DNA of 64,000 bases from Bacteroidota bacterium (GCA_026391835.1 JAPLDF010000038.1:1-64000), one strand, 5' to 3'; positions 42,835 to 52,326 are shown, counted from the first letter of the stretch. Program-made: numbers and translations. The notes: generated by a model not told the origin, from the sequence alone.

Positions 42835-42970
42835 AATACACAAAACAACCCTGGCAGGTGTGTTTAAATCCCCTTCATCTTCAGGCATTTCAGCGCTTGA
42901 TATGATGCTGCCTGCGGAGGTAATTTTACATCATAAAACATCAATCATTAACAACTAAAAAAACAACGCC

Positions 42971-43456
42971 ATGAAAACAACGAAATTCATATCAGTTCTC
43001 AGTCTTGCACTGATCTTTGCCTCAGCAACTGCAGTTTTTGCAGGGATCCCCGAAAAGCCTGCTCCCAGGGATGACAATGCCATCATCAGGTTCCAGGTAA
43101 ACATTCACCTTTCGGCCGACCTGAATATTTCAGGCACCTACCTGGTCCAGCTGGTTGATGCGGCAGGTCGCCTGGTGGCGCCGCCACAGCCGTTTGCCCC
43201 CGGCATCAGGAGCTATACTTTTTTGTATGATGTGCGGCCGAATGGGATTTTTTATGAACGGGGATGGAAAACCAAAATAACAGCGATGTTGACCCCGGCT
43301 TTAGCCAGTGAACACATCGGGCTTGCCGAACTTGTCACCCGCCCGGTTACACTGGTGGGACCGTTTGCAACAGGGCATACCTACTATTTCAACCTCTTCC
43401 CGGCCATGCTGCTGCTGCAAAAGGAAAAGTCTGTAGATAAAGTAAAACAATGGTGA
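42971..43456 (+). CDS. Small exported protein of unknown family
   Basis: 161 residues with a clear signal peptide (FISVLSLALIFASATAVFAG). The mature part has beta-rich segments (IIRFQVNIHLSADLNISGTYLVQLVDAAGRLVAPPQPF, RSYTFLYDV) and ends in a charged, Lys-rich tail after YFNLFPAMLLLQ. No cysteines, lipobox or sorting domain. It stands alone and is followed by an intrinsic terminator at 43486-43515. I do not recognise the family. Confidence 0.7.
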   Translation: MKTTKFISVLSLALIFASATAVFAGIPEKPAPRDDNAIIRFQVNIHLSADLNISGTYLVQLVDAAGRLVAPPQPFAPGIRSYTFLYDVRPNGIFYERGWKTKITAMLTPALASEHIGLAELVTRPVTLVGPFATGHTYYFNLFPAMLLLQKEKSVDKVKQW

Positions 43457-43485
43457 TCAGGAAAACAAAGCGTTCACCTTCGGAG

Positions 43486-43515
43486 GCCGGGATTTGATTC
43501 CGGCTTCTTTTTTTA
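43486..43515 (+). terminator. Intrinsic terminator after the exported protein gene
   Basis: GCCGGGA (43486-43492) pairs with TTCCGGC (43498-43504), one G-T pair included, with a 5-base loop. A run TTCTTTTTTT follows. It ends rightward transcription 30 bases after the stop and just before the convergent phoU. Confidence 0.75.
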
Positions 43516-44235
43516 TGACAGGTCAGGTGCTGGCAGGCTGGGATCAAACGTAACCGGCCCGGATTCCTGCTCCAGTTTGAATGGGTTCTTGTGCTTGATC
43601 ATCTTCCCGTCGACAATAAAAACGATAGATTCGGCGATGTTGGTCGAGTAGCCTGCGATGCGGTCAATTTGTGTCAGGATGATCATCAGGTTTGTTGCCA
43701 CTACGATCACCTCGGTTTTATGCATCATCTCATCCAGGATGCGGCCGGATACGGACTGCACTTTGGCTTCAATTGCACTGGCTGAGGCGAAAATATCTTT
43801 TACGAACGTTGTGTTGCGTGTATTCATGATGGTGACGACATCCTTTACGATGAGGTCGGCCATGTTGGCCAGTTCGTCCACATGAAGTTCTGCGAGGATC
43901 TCGCGGTACTCGCTCACTCCTTCAATTTTTTCAGAAATATTCACGGCCAGGTCGCCCAGGCGTTCCAGGTCGTTGTTCATCTTCAGCGCCGACATGATGA
44001 GGCGCAAGTCTGTTGCCACCGGCTGGGTAAGGGCAAAAATTCGCTGGCATAGCTTGTCGATCTTCACATCAAGCTTATCCACCTTGTTGTCCTTGTCGAT
44101 AACCTGCTGCGCCAGTTCGATGTCGCAGGTCAGCATTGCCTCCAGCGAATTGTGTACCTGGTCATATACAAGGTTCCCCATCTTGAGGAGCCGCTTTTTC
44201 AGTTTGTCCAGTTCTTGTTCAAAATGACGTTCCAT
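43513..44235 (-). CDS. phoU: Phosphate transport system regulator PhoU
   Basis: 240 residues, two repeats of the three-helix PhoU domain. Signatures: ALTQPVATDLRLIMSALKMNNDLERLGDLAVNI in repeat 1 and DQIDRIAGYSTNIAESIVF-type metal-binding helix in repeat 2 (TQIDRIAGYSTNIAESI here). It links the Pst importer to phosphate signalling and prevents phosphate overload. It is the last gene of the pst set, 44 bases after pstB; a TTTACGA repeat lies between. No PhoR/PhoB pair is next to it. Confidence 0.95.
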   Translation of the reverse strand: MERHFEQELDKLKKRLLKMGNLVYDQVHNSLEAMLTCDIELAQQVIDKDNKVDKLDVKIDKLCQRIFALTQPVATDLRLIMSALKMNNDLERLGDLAVNISEKIEGVSEYREILAELHVDELANMADLIVKDVVTIMNTRNTTFVKDIFASASAIEAKVQSVSGRILDEMMHKTEVIVVATNLMIILTQIDRIAGYSTNIAESIVFIVDGKMIKHKNPFKLEQESGPVTFDPSLPAPDLS

Positions 44236-44238
44236 GGT

Positions 44239-44275
44239 TATTTACGATTTTTGATTTACGATTTACGATTTACGG
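44239..44275. repeat. ATTTACG tandem repeat before phoU
   Basis: Four copies of the 7-mer ATTTACG / TTTACGA between pstB and phoU; the complement of the TAAATCG-like run at 33646-33687 in style and period. Non-coding. Confidence 0.65.
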
Positions 44276-44279
44276 TGAC

Positions 44280-45038
44280 CTAACCAAACCTCCCCGTGAT
44301 ATATTCTTCCGTATGTTTTTTGTCGGGCGTGGTAAAGATTTTCTTTGTCTTCCCGAATTCGATGAGTTCGCCGAGGTAGAAAAAGGCCGTGAGGTCGCTC
44401 ACGCGCGCGGCCTGCTGCATGTTGTGCGTGACGATGACGATGGTATAGTTTTTTTTCAGTTCGAAGATCAGCTCTTCGATTTTTGCCGTGGAGATCGGGT
44501 CGAGGGCGCTGGCCGGCTCGTCCATCAAAATGATCTCCGGTTCCACCGCCAGCGTACGTGCAATGCACATCCGCTGCTGCTGCCCGCCCGACAACGCCAT
44601 GGCAGAATCGTTTAGCCGGTCTTTCACCTCTTCCCAGATAAATGCCTTCTTCAGGGAAGTTTCAACAATCTCCTCAAGTTTCGTTTTGTTGTTGATGCCG
44701 TTGATCCTCGGCCCGTAGGCCACATTCTCGAATATCGACTTGGCAAACGGGTTCGACTTCTGAAATACCATGCCGACTTTCTTCCGCAGGTTGACCACGT
44801 CAATTTGCTTGTCGTAGATATTGAGCGAATCCACCAGCACCTCCCCGGTGATCCGTACATTGGGGATCAGGTCGTTCATGCGGTTCAGGGTGCGGAGAAA
44901 GGTTGATTTCCCGCATCCAGATGGCCCGATAAAGGCGGTAACCTCCTTCTCCGGAATTTCGATGGAGATGGAATTCAACGCCATTTTTGGCCCGTAATAC
45001 AGGGTTAAATCCCTGGTTTTTATCTTTATTTCCTTCAT
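44280..45038 (-). CDS. pstB: Phosphate ABC transporter ATP-binding protein
   Basis: 252 residues, the ATPase that powers phosphate import through PstA and PstC. Walker [10 protein letters not shown], signature [13 protein letters not shown], Walker [13 protein letters not shown] and [13 protein letters not shown] are all intact. The family-specific [16 protein letters not shown] follows the Walker A. The gene lies 57 bases after pstA and is followed by phoU. The length is standard. Confidence 0.96.
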   Translation of the reverse strand: MKEIKIKTRDLTLYYGPKMALNSISIEIPEKEVTAFIGPSGCGKSTFLRTLNRMNDLIPNVRITGEVLVDSLNIYDKQIDVVNLRKKVGMVFQKSNPFAKSIFENVAYGPRINGINNKTKLEEIVETSLKKAFIWEEVKDRLNDSAMALSGGQQQRMCIARTLAVEPEIILMDEPASALDPISTAKIEELIFELKKNYTIVIVTHNMQQAARVSDLTAFFYLGELIEFGKTKKIFTTPDKKHTEEYITGRFG

Positions 45039-45095
45039 GCTTCAAATTTCTTTCATCACGACCTCCGGGTTTTATAAACCAGGAAGGTCTTTGGT

Positions 45096-45995
45096 TCATT
45101 TTGCTTTTCTGCGCAACCTTGACCGGATGATAACAGCTGCCAAATTTAATGTAAAAGTGAGCAGCAGCAAAACCATGGTGGTGGCAAACTGGATTGGAAG
45201 AGTCTGGTCAACATTGGCCGACTGGGTCGCCAGGATGTAGATGTGATAGCCCAGGTTCATGAACTGGTCGCTCATCGAGGTTGGCAGTGTGGCCAGGTAG
45301 TAGGCTGCCCCAGTGAAGAGGATCGGGGCCACCTCACCTGCACCGCGGCTTACGGCCAGGATTGTGCCGGTCATGATCCCCGACCGGGAACCGGGGATGA
45401 CGATCCGTTTGATGGTTTCCCATTTGGTGGCGCCAAGGGCGAGGCTTGCTTCGCGCAGTTCACGCGGAACAGTGCGGATGGCCTCTTCAACCGAAACGAT
45501 CACAACCGGAAGTGTCAGCAGGGCCATGGTCAGGCTTGCCCAGAGAATGTTGGGCTGCCCCCATTTCAACTCTCCGCCCAGGAAAAAATCATCGACGCCG
45601 CCGCCAACGAACTTGATGAAAAAACCAAGTCCGAACAACCCGAAAATGATGGATGGCACCGTGGCAAGTGTCCGCACGGCAAAACGTATGGTTTGCGCCA
45701 GGACCGATTTCTCGTGGGCATACTCGGTGAGGTATATGGCCGTGATGGTGCCGAAAGGCACGGCTGCTATGCTCATGATAAGCACCAGCAGGGCAGTTCC
45801 GTAGATGGCGGGGAATATTCCCCCTTTCATCATGCCATCTTCAGGAAAGGCTGTGAGAAATTCCCATGAAAAAGTATCCTTGCCTCCTTTGATGATCACC
45901 ACCAGCAGGATGATGATCACGGCGATGATCACGAATGCCGAGAATGCGGTTACACCGATGAAAAATCCGCCTGTAATGTCTTTTTTCCTGCTCAT
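45096..45995 (-). CDS. pstA: Phosphate ABC transporter permease PstA
   Basis: 299 residues, six membrane helices, inner membrane. The permease loop EAIRTVPRELREASLALGAT, followed by KWETIKRIVIPGSRSGIMTGTIL, is the EAA-type contact with PstB. The product pairs with PstC to form the channel. The start overlaps the pstC stop by four bases (translation coupling). Confidence 0.95.
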   Translation of the reverse strand: MSRKKDITGGFFIGVTAFSAFVIIAVIIILLVVIIKGGKDTFSWEFLTAFPEDGMMKGGIFPAIYGTALLVLIMSIAAVPFGTITAIYLTEYAHEKSVLAQTIRFAVRTLATVPSIIFGLFGLGFFIKFVGGGVDDFFLGGELKWGQPNILWASLTMALLTLPVVIVSVEEAIRTVPRELREASLALGATKWETIKRIVIPGSRSGIMTGTILAVSRGAGEVAPILFTGAAYYLATLPTSMSDQFMNLGYHIYILATQSANVDQTLPIQFATTMVLLLLTFTLNLAAVIIRSRLRRKAK

Positions 45996-47116
45996 GACTG
46001 TTTCCCCTGAAATCGTTTCACCAGCTTGCCCTTCACATAAAATTCGGCAAGGGCATTGAGGCTGAAGTTAAAGACAAAGAGCAGCGAACCTATCAGGAAG
46101 AGGACGTTGTAATGTGTGTCGCCAAAAACAACCTCCGCCATTTCGGCGCCGATCGTTGCAGCAAGTGTCCGGACCGATTCAAACGGGTTGACTGAGATAA
46201 GGGCTGCATTCCCGGTTGCCATCAGGGCGATCATGGTCTCCCCGAAAACACGCCCGATCCCGAGGAGGATTGCTGCGAATATCCCCGGTGTCGCCGCCGG
46301 AAGCGTCACAAACAAAGCTGTTTGCCAACGGGTGGCCCCCAGCGCCAGGCTTGCTTCGGTGTAGGTTCGGGGCACGGCCGTAAGCGCATCTTCGGTAATG
46401 GTGAAAATGATCGGGATGGCGGCCAGCGCCATGGCCACACCTCCCACGAAGGCATTGAGCCGGCCGTCGTAGCCGAAAATGTTCTGGAAAAATGACGCCA
46501 TCACCATCAGGGCGAAAAAACCGATAACCACCGATGGAAACCCCGCCAGCAACTCGATGGCCGGTTTGATAATTTCCCGCATCCAGTATGGCGCGAATGA
46601 TGCCGAGAACAGGGCGGCAAGGATGGCGATGGGTGCTGCAAACAACATCGCAATGAGGGTTATTTTCAAGGTACCAACAAAAAGCGGGACCAACCCGTAT
46701 CTCGGGTTGTCGGAAACAGGCAGCCATTTCTTCCCGGCCAGGCTTTTAAATGTCGCCTGTTCCGATCCGTGAACGATGGTATCTTCGGCGCGGGCCTGGT
46801 TTTCGATCATCATGGTGTCGTTTGTCGTAACGCCATACTGCTCCTGCCCGGAGGAGTTGGTTTGACCCTGGTCCGCCTCACCTCCGTATTGCTCCTGCTT
46901 CTGAACCTGTTCAACTTTTACGGCTTCCTTCTTTTTATAATTAAAAATGGGAAGCGCCTCCTTGAACACAAACACAAAGATCAGCACAATAATGGTGATG
47001 GAAAGGAATGCAACCCCCGTGATGATCTTCTCGGAAAGAAACTCAGACCACCTGAATTTCTTCTTCAACGACTCCCTGGTGAATACAAACTTCCCTTTTT
47101 CAACTGGTTTATCCAT
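45992..47116 (-). CDS. pstC: Phosphate ABC transporter permease PstC
   Basis: 374 residues. After a cytoplasmic basic start and one helix (IITGVAFLSITIIVLIFVFVF) it carries an unusual charged, Gln-rich insert of about 70 residues (KVEQVQKQEQYGGEADQGQT onward, with NSSGQEQYG) before the remaining helices. The EAA loop reads DALTAVPRTYTEASLALGAT. The insert falls in the periplasmic loop after helix 1, which makes the protein longer than typical PstC; it does not break the reading frame. Next to pstA and pstS. Confidence 0.94.
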   Translation of the reverse strand: MDKPVEKGKFVFTRESLKKKFRWSEFLSEKIITGVAFLSITIIVLIFVFVFKEALPIFNYKKKEAVKVEQVQKQEQYGGEADQGQTNSSGQEQYGVTTNDTMMIENQARAEDTIVHGSEQATFKSLAGKKWLPVSDNPRYGLVPLFVGTLKITLIAMLFAAPIAILAALFSASFAPYWMREIIKPAIELLAGFPSVVIGFFALMVMASFFQNIFGYDGRLNAFVGGVAMALAAIPIIFTITEDALTAVPRTYTEASLALGATRWQTALFVTLPAATPGIFAAILLGIGRVFGETMIALMATGNAALISVNPFESVRTLAATIGAEMAEVVFGDTHYNVLFLIGSLLFVFNFSLNALAEFYVKGKLVKRFQGKQS

Positions 47117-47197
47117 TGTTTCCTTTTAACGGTGAATGGCAACATCTTTACAAATGCTGCCAGACACCGGTTTGCACACTTACTTACTAACCAAAAA

Positions 47198-48037
47198 CTA
47201 TTTTACGGGGAAGTAGCCAATTTCCGTTACGAGCTTCTGTCCCTCCGGGCTGAGAATCCAGTCGATATATGCCTTGATCTCTCCTGTTGGCCTGTTGCAC
47301 AGGTACATATACAGGTAACGGGTGATGGGGTATTGTCCTTTTTTTACTGTTTCGGCATTGGCAACGAAGGCCTGGCTTTTATCATCCTTTTTCACCATGC
47401 AGTGCTTAACGCCGGCTGCATAAGCTGCACCGCCGTAACCGATGCCGAATTTATCTTTCGAAACGGCATTCACCACGGCAGCAGTGCCGGGTAAGGTCTG
47501 GCAGCTGGCTGCGTAGTCGGTCTTTACAACATTGTCTTTGAAAAAAACATAGGTTCCCGAACTGTTTTCGCGACCATAGAGTTTGATATCCTGGTCTGGT
47601 CCGCCAACCTCTTTCCAGTTGCGGGTTTTCCCCGAAAAAATATTGCCCAGCTGCTTGATGGTCAACTCTTTTACAGGATTTGACTCATTGAGGAAGATGG
47701 TGACACCATCTTTTGCGCAGGGAATTTCAATGCCCAGGGAGGCATAACGTTCTTTCAGCTTGTCCATTTCCGATTGCTTCATCGGGCGGCTGGAGTTGCA
47801 GATATCTGTTGCACCGTTGATCAGGGCTGAAATGCCGGTTCCCGAACCACCCCCAGTTACCTGTATAACCGCTGTCGGGTGCGATTTCATATATACTTCC
47901 GCCCATTTTTGTGCCAGGATGACCATGGTATCAGAACCCTTCACCGTAATTTTTTTGGGAGCCGGCATGAAGGCGAAGCCCAACACCGCGATCATCAGCA
48001 TCGCTGCCATTCCGAGTTTTGTTTTCAAGTTTTTCAT
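47198..48037 (-). CDS. pstS: Phosphate-binding protein PstS
   Basis: 279 residues with a signal peptide (MLMIAVLGFAFMPAP). The phosphate-binding loops are visible: VKGSDTMVILAQKWAE, GGGSGTGISALINGATDICNSSRP and GRENSSGTYVFFKDNV. It catches phosphate in the periplasm for PstCA. No lipobox Cys, so it is either soluble or tethered by its signal. It precedes pstC by 81 bases. A TATATTTC sequence upstream differs from the -7 consensus by one base. Confidence 0.95.
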   Translation of the reverse strand: MKNLKTKLGMAAMLMIAVLGFAFMPAPKKITVKGSDTMVILAQKWAEVYMKSHPTAVIQVTGGGSGTGISALINGATDICNSSRPMKQSEMDKLKERYASLGIEIPCAKDGVTIFLNESNPVKELTIKQLGNIFSGKTRNWKEVGGPDQDIKLYGRENSSGTYVFFKDNVVKTDYAASCQTLPGTAAVVNAVSKDKFGIGYGGAAYAAGVKHCMVKKDDKSQAFVANAETVKKGQYPITRYLYMYLCNRPTGEIKAYIDWILSPEGQKLVTEIGYFPVK

Positions 48038-48093
48038 TTGTTTAATTTTTACGAAATATAGTGATTTTTATTGGAATTTATTATAATGCGTTG

Positions 48094-48180
48094 TATGACC
48101 TTGTGACTTTGTGCCTCTGTGACTTTGTGACCTTGTGACTTTGTTACCTTGTGACTTTGTTACCCTGTAACCTTGTAACA
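48094..48180. repeat. CCTTGTGACTTTGTTACCTT tandem repeat
   Basis: Seven or more 7- to 8-base units (CTTTGTGA, CCTTGTGA, CTTTGTTA) run head to tail between the porin gene and pstS. The same unit forms the right arm of the repeat at 15224-15332. Non-coding. Confidence 0.75.
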
Positions 48181-48194
48181 TATCGGGGATCCAT

Positions 48195-49787
48195 TTAGAA
48201 CTTTGCCTGTAAACGAAGCGTCAACACGTTTTGTTTGATGACATTGCTGTAATCGTAGGTACCTTTCACATTGTTTACCGTATAGTCTGTGTAAACAGGT
48301 CCTTTTCCTTTTGCATCGACCAGTCCTACTTTCTTGTTCATGGGAATTTCGTATGCCAGCATGATCTTGATGTTGTCGGTGAAAAAATAGGAATAGGAGA
48401 AGGTCCAGGTGCCGTAAGGAATATCGTCGACACCACTGACGAGTTTGTTTACGGTTGTGGTTTTGGTAAGGTATTGGTTCTCCGTTACAAGGCTGTTCCC
48501 GACCGACATGGTCGATGCCTTGGCAACTCCGTAGGCATCTGCCACCTTGGGTTCGTACCTGGCCGTAACGCCCCCGATTGAATCAGCTTTTAACTTTGTG
48601 TTCGGGTTGTAATAATCGTACCTGACGGCAACCTGGTTGCGTTTCCCGATATTCTTGATCAGATATACATAATAGCCAAAAAAGTTGCGGCTGATCGCCG
48701 GGGCTTTGTTCACCGTGGTGTTCGTAATGGTGGTCAGCACCAGGGTATCCATCGCTGCACCTTTTTTCATTGAGGAGGAGTTGGTTGTAAAGGATGCACT
48801 TCCGTTATACCCCGGTGTTGAATTAACACCAAAAATGTATTCTCCTTTCAGGGTAAGTCCGCCGAGCACATCGAGGTAGAATTGTGTTTCGAAACCCACC
48901 CAGTTCTTTTTAACACCTTTGCCAACACTGGTCAGTTTGGTATCATAGGCATAATCCGACTTGAGAAGATCTGTTGAGTTGGCTTTTATCTGTCCGTAGT
49001 ATCCGTGAGCGCCGATGGTGAGTCCGCCCCACTGTTCCAGTTTGAATGCGTACGTTATCCTGCCCATAAAATCCTTGTAATTGTCAAAGTCGGTATTTTG
49101 AATGACTGCCGCACTCTTGTCCCATTTCCCGGTACCGTAGTTATATACAGGGTTGTTGATGGAGATCCCGTCATTGCCATTGAAAACTGCCAGCTGCACC
49201 TTGATCGGCACCTTTGGCGGGGCAATTTCAAGCTTGACGCCGATGGCCCGCTCGTCGGGATAAATGGCTTTGATCACGCGTGAACGCTCAGGCACTTCGC
49301 GGCTGCTTGAAGAATATTCCACTTCGTAGTCGGGCCTGTTGAACTTCCCTGCAAATAACGAAAAGGTCTTCAACCACTTGTCGTTCAGTTGCACATAGGC
49401 ATCCTTGAGGGTAATGTTCCCCGGGGCAAAATCGGGCTGCAGCACGAATGCCACACCTTCCAACGGTTCATACGTAAATTTGATCCTGGCCCTGCGGACC
49501 GAAAAAAGGTTGTTGGGATACACATTCGACGCTTCAAAATTCTGCCATTGGGCCTGGAGATAACCCGATACTTTGATCTTGGTCAGCTTGGCGAGGTCGC
49601 CTTCGGCTGTTGCAATTCTTTCTTCAACACCGCTGATCTTGTCGCGCAGGGTGCTTACATTTTCTTTCAGGGTGTCCTGATCTTTTTTTAGGGTTTCAAC
49701 TTGTGTTTGTGCCTTGATACCGGTTGACAGTATCAACATCGGAAGGATCAGCCCGAGGGTTAAAAGAATGTTTGTAAATCGTTTCAT
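48195..49787 (-). CDS. Phosphate-type porin (OprP/OprO family)
   Basis: 530 residues. Signal peptide (ILLTLGLILPMLILSTGIKAQ), then a coiled coil of about 45 residues (VETLKKDQDTLKENVSTLRDK onwards, GVEERIATAEGDLAKLTK) that may form a periplasmic trimer stalk, followed by a barrel opening with KVSGYLQAQWQNFEAS and RRARIKFTYEPLEGVAF, the phosphate-selective porin pattern (PF07396). The C-terminus ends in a strand with Phe (LTLRLQAKF). Lying upstream of pstS, it probably brings phosphate or polyphosphate across the outer membrane. Confidence 0.92.
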   Translation of the reverse strand: MKRFTNILLTLGLILPMLILSTGIKAQTQVETLKKDQDTLKENVSTLRDKISGVEERIATAEGDLAKLTKIKVSGYLQAQWQNFEASNVYPNNLFSVRRARIKFTYEPLEGVAFVLQPDFAPGNITLKDAYVQLNDKWLKTFSLFAGKFNRPDYEVEYSSSSREVPERSRVIKAIYPDERAIGVKLEIAPPKVPIKVQLAVFNGNDGISINNPVYNYGTGKWDKSAAVIQNTDFDNYKDFMGRITYAFKLEQWGGLTIGAHGYYGQIKANSTDLLKSDYAYDTKLTSVGKGVKKNWVGFETQFYLDVLGGLTLKGEYIFGVNSTPGYNGSASFTTNSSSMKKGAAMDTLVLTTITNTTVNKAPAISRNFFGYYVYLIKNIGKRNQVAVRYDYYNPNTKLKADSIGGVTARYEPKVADAYGVAKASTMSVGNSLVTENQYLTKTTTVNKLVSGVDDIPYGTWTFSYSYFFTDNIKIMLAYEIPMNKKVGLVDAKGKGPVYTDYTVNNVKGTYDYSNVIKQNVLTLRLQAKF

Positions 49788-49809
49788 AGTCGCAGATTAT
49801 AATTTTCGA

Positions 49810-49817
49810 CAAAGGTA
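49810..49817 (-). promoter_or_regulatory. Probable -7 element of the porin-pst unit
   Basis: The minus strand reads TACCTTTG, a perfect TAnnTTTG box, about 23 bases before the porin ATG at 49787. It likely drives the porin, and perhaps pstS onwards. Confidence 0.45.
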
Positions 49818-49923
49818 TTTCTACCCCTCGCTGCCAATGTTAACAAATGGTTACGATTAGATTAAATAATTGTTAACAGTTGACAGGAAATTTACAATCT
49901 GCAAGGATTTGCGATGGTATAAA

Positions 49924-52296
49924 CTACTTTTCTGCCGGTTGAAATGTGATGGCAAAAGAGGTTCCCGGATCACCGGTAACGACCAGTTTTGCTTCAATCT
50001 GGTTGCAGAGGATCTGGACAACCTGGAGCCCCATGGTCGTAATCTGTTCAAGATTTACACCTTTGGGCATTCCGATACCGTCATCGCTGAGCACAAGGGT
50101 ATTGATGCCACTTTGGTCATCCACGGTAAAACGGATTTGAATTTTTCCCGGTCGACCGTCGGGGAAGGCGTGCTTGTAGGCGTTGCTTAAAATCTCATTG
50201 ATGATCAGCCCAAGGGGAATGGATGCTTCAATATCCATGACCACTTCATCTGCTTCAACAGACAAATCGATGTCACGGCGGTTATAGGTACCGGCAATGA
50301 CAGAGGCGAGCGAGCGGAGGTACCCGGGAAATGATATCTTTTCAAAATCGTTTGACCGGTACAACATTTCATGTACCAGCGACATGGTGCGTATTCGCAG
50401 CTGCAGGTTGGTCAGCGACTGGAGCAATTCCTGGTTTTTGGTCTGAGCCATTTGCATGTTGATCAGGCTGACGAGTATTGCGAAATTGTTTTTAACCCGG
50501 TGATGGATCTCTTTCAGAAGATTTTCCTTTTGCTTTGTTCCTTCCATGATTTCGAACTCTTTGGTTTTACGTTCCTGTATGTCGCGGGTAACACCCACCA
50601 TCCCTTTAAAAACCCCGCTGATAGGATCAAAGAGCGGGTTTAAAATTGATTCAACCCAAAAAACAGTTCCATCCTTTTTTCGAGCCTGGTAAACAAACTG
50701 CCTGGATGCCCTGTGTTCTATCATCTCCCTGAACTTTGATTCGGCATATTCGTAAAAATCGGGGTGGGTAAGGTCATAAGGCGACTTGTTGATAATTTCA
50801 TCAGCCTCATAACCGTAAACACTCATGGATGCAGGCGAAGCATAGATACGGTTTCGCTCACTGTCCATATGGGTGATAAAGTCAATGGAGTTATCCGTTA
50901 TGAACTTGTACTGGTTCTCCCGGTCACGGGTTTGTTCCTCCATCGCTTCACGCTCCCTGATCTCCTCCGACAGTTGGATGTTCAGGTCCTGCATTTTGCG
51001 CCTGACACGCCTGATATACAACAGCAGGATAACGAAAATAAGCATGGAAAGCCCCGCCACGATTACAAGGACCGCCAGTATATAAATTTGGTAATCATGG
51101 TATATTACATTCAGGGCTTTAAAGTCGTGTTCCCTCTCCTTCACCTTTCCAGATTGCTGGATTCGCTGGAGCTGCTGATTGGTTTCAAGAATTGCAATGT
51201 TGTTCCGGTTCTGCTCCCGGATGATGACCTCGGCCACGGAACTATAGCGTGCATAACAGTCAAGCGCCCTCTTGTAGTTTTTCCGGTGCAGATAATAATT
51301 ATAGAGATGGCGATAGCCATTTTCGATGAGGTTCTTACGGTCATACCTGTTGGCCAGAATTAACCCTGAATCCATGAATATTTTCCCTGAATCAGGCCTT
51401 TCAAGGTCGTAATAATCCCCGGCAACATTGATCAGCGAACTGTTTACCTCCGGAGTCGCCCGGTTCCGTTGCCGCACAGCCAGCGCTTTCATGTTGTAGT
51501 GCAGCGAAGTGCGGTAGTCCCCCATTTTGGAATGGATGTGGCCAATGCGTGTATACAGCACACCACGCAAATCCTTGTTGGAGGAGTCTGTCTCCGAAAG
51601 CAACTTCGTGTAAAAAGCCAATGCTTCCGGGTATTTGTCCTCGTTCAGGTACAATGTCCCGATGTCATTTTTCACCTGGTCCTCATTCATCCTGTCGCCG
51701 GCCTGGCGGAAAAAGCCAATTGCCCTGTTGTAGAAATACATGGCCGCCATGTGGTTTCCCATTGCCTGGTAGGTAACTGCAAGTTGATCAAACAGAAGTC
51801 CATTCATGGATTTCTTGTTTGTTTTCTGAGCCAGGGCCATTCCCCTTTTAAGGTATGAGAGCGCTTTCGGAAAGTTTTTCAGGGTACGGTTTACAATTCC
51901 GATTTTTATGATAGCCCTCATCTGCCCGGTTGTGTCCATAATCCTCTGGTAAGTCTTCCAGGCTGCCAGGTATTGTTCATGGCCCTGCATGAATTTACGC
52001 TTCATGGTAAAATAATCTCCAATCTGCATCCTGGCTTTTGCTTTCAGGGTGTCATTTTTTTCAGAGATGGAAATTTTAAAGGCCGAGATGTAGTAACTGA
52101 ATGATTTTTCCGGCTGGGTGTTCTGGAGCATCTCCCCAAGTTCAAGATAAATTACCGCTTTTTGAACCGGGGTTTCATGGCGCATCATGCGGAACATGCT
52201 ATCCTGCAGACATCGGTCCAGCGGGGTAAACTGGGCGAATAATTTCAGGGAAAGAAGGCTGAAAAAAATGACTGCAGCCAGAAAACACTTGTGCAT
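49924..52296 (-). CDS. TPR-PAS histidine kinase (HisKA_2 type), orphan
   Basis: 790 residues. Signal peptide (MHKCFLAAVIFFSLLSL), about eight TPR-like helix pairs in the periplasm (roughly residues 30-400), one membrane helix (IYILAVLVIVAGLSMLIFVILL), a PAS domain (about 465-580; FITDNSIDFITHMD, FVYQARKKDGTVFWVE) and a kinase core with KEIHHRVKNNFAILVSLINM as phospho-acceptor motif and LGLIINEILSNAYKHAFPD for ATP binding. This HisKA_2 type is widespread in Bacteroidota. No response regulator gene is adjacent. It follows copA with a 56-base gap and has its own -7 box. Confidence 0.93.
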   Translation of the reverse strand: MHKCFLAAVIFFSLLSLKLFAQFTPLDRCLQDSMFRMMRHETPVQKAVIYLELGEMLQNTQPEKSFSYYISAFKISISEKNDTLKAKARMQIGDYFTMKRKFMQGHEQYLAAWKTYQRIMDTTGQMRAIIKIGIVNRTLKNFPKALSYLKRGMALAQKTNKKSMNGLLFDQLAVTYQAMGNHMAAMYFYNRAIGFFRQAGDRMNEDQVKNDIGTLYLNEDKYPEALAFYTKLLSETDSSNKDLRGVLYTRIGHIHSKMGDYRTSLHYNMKALAVRQRNRATPEVNSSLINVAGDYYDLERPDSGKIFMDSGLILANRYDRKNLIENGYRHLYNYYLHRKNYKRALDCYARYSSVAEVIIREQNRNNIAILETNQQLQRIQQSGKVKEREHDFKALNVIYHDYQIYILAVLVIVAGLSMLIFVILLLYIRRVRRKMQDLNIQLSEEIREREAMEEQTRDRENQYKFITDNSIDFITHMDSERNRIYASPASMSVYGYEADEIINKSPYDLTHPDFYEYAESKFREMIEHRASRQFVYQARKKDGTVFWVESILNPLFDPISGVFKGMVGVTRDIQERKTKEFEIMEGTKQKENLLKEIHHRVKNNFAILVSLINMQMAQTKNQELLQSLTNLQLRIRTMSLVHEMLYRSNDFEKISFPGYLRSLASVIAGTYNRRDIDLSVEADEVVMDIEASIPLGLIINEILSNAYKHAFPDGRPGKIQIRFTVDDQSGINTLVLSDDGIGMPKGVNLEQITTMGLQVVQILCNQIEAKLVVTGDPGTSFAITFQPAEK

Positions 52297-52318
52297 ATAT
52301 GGGTGTTGTCTTTGCGGT

Positions 52319-52326
52319 CAAAGATA
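52319..52326 (-). promoter_or_regulatory. Probable -7 element of the TPR-PAS kinase
   Basis: The minus strand reads TATCTTTG, a perfect TAnnTTTG box, about 23 bases before the ATG at 52296, in the gap after copA. Confidence 0.45.
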
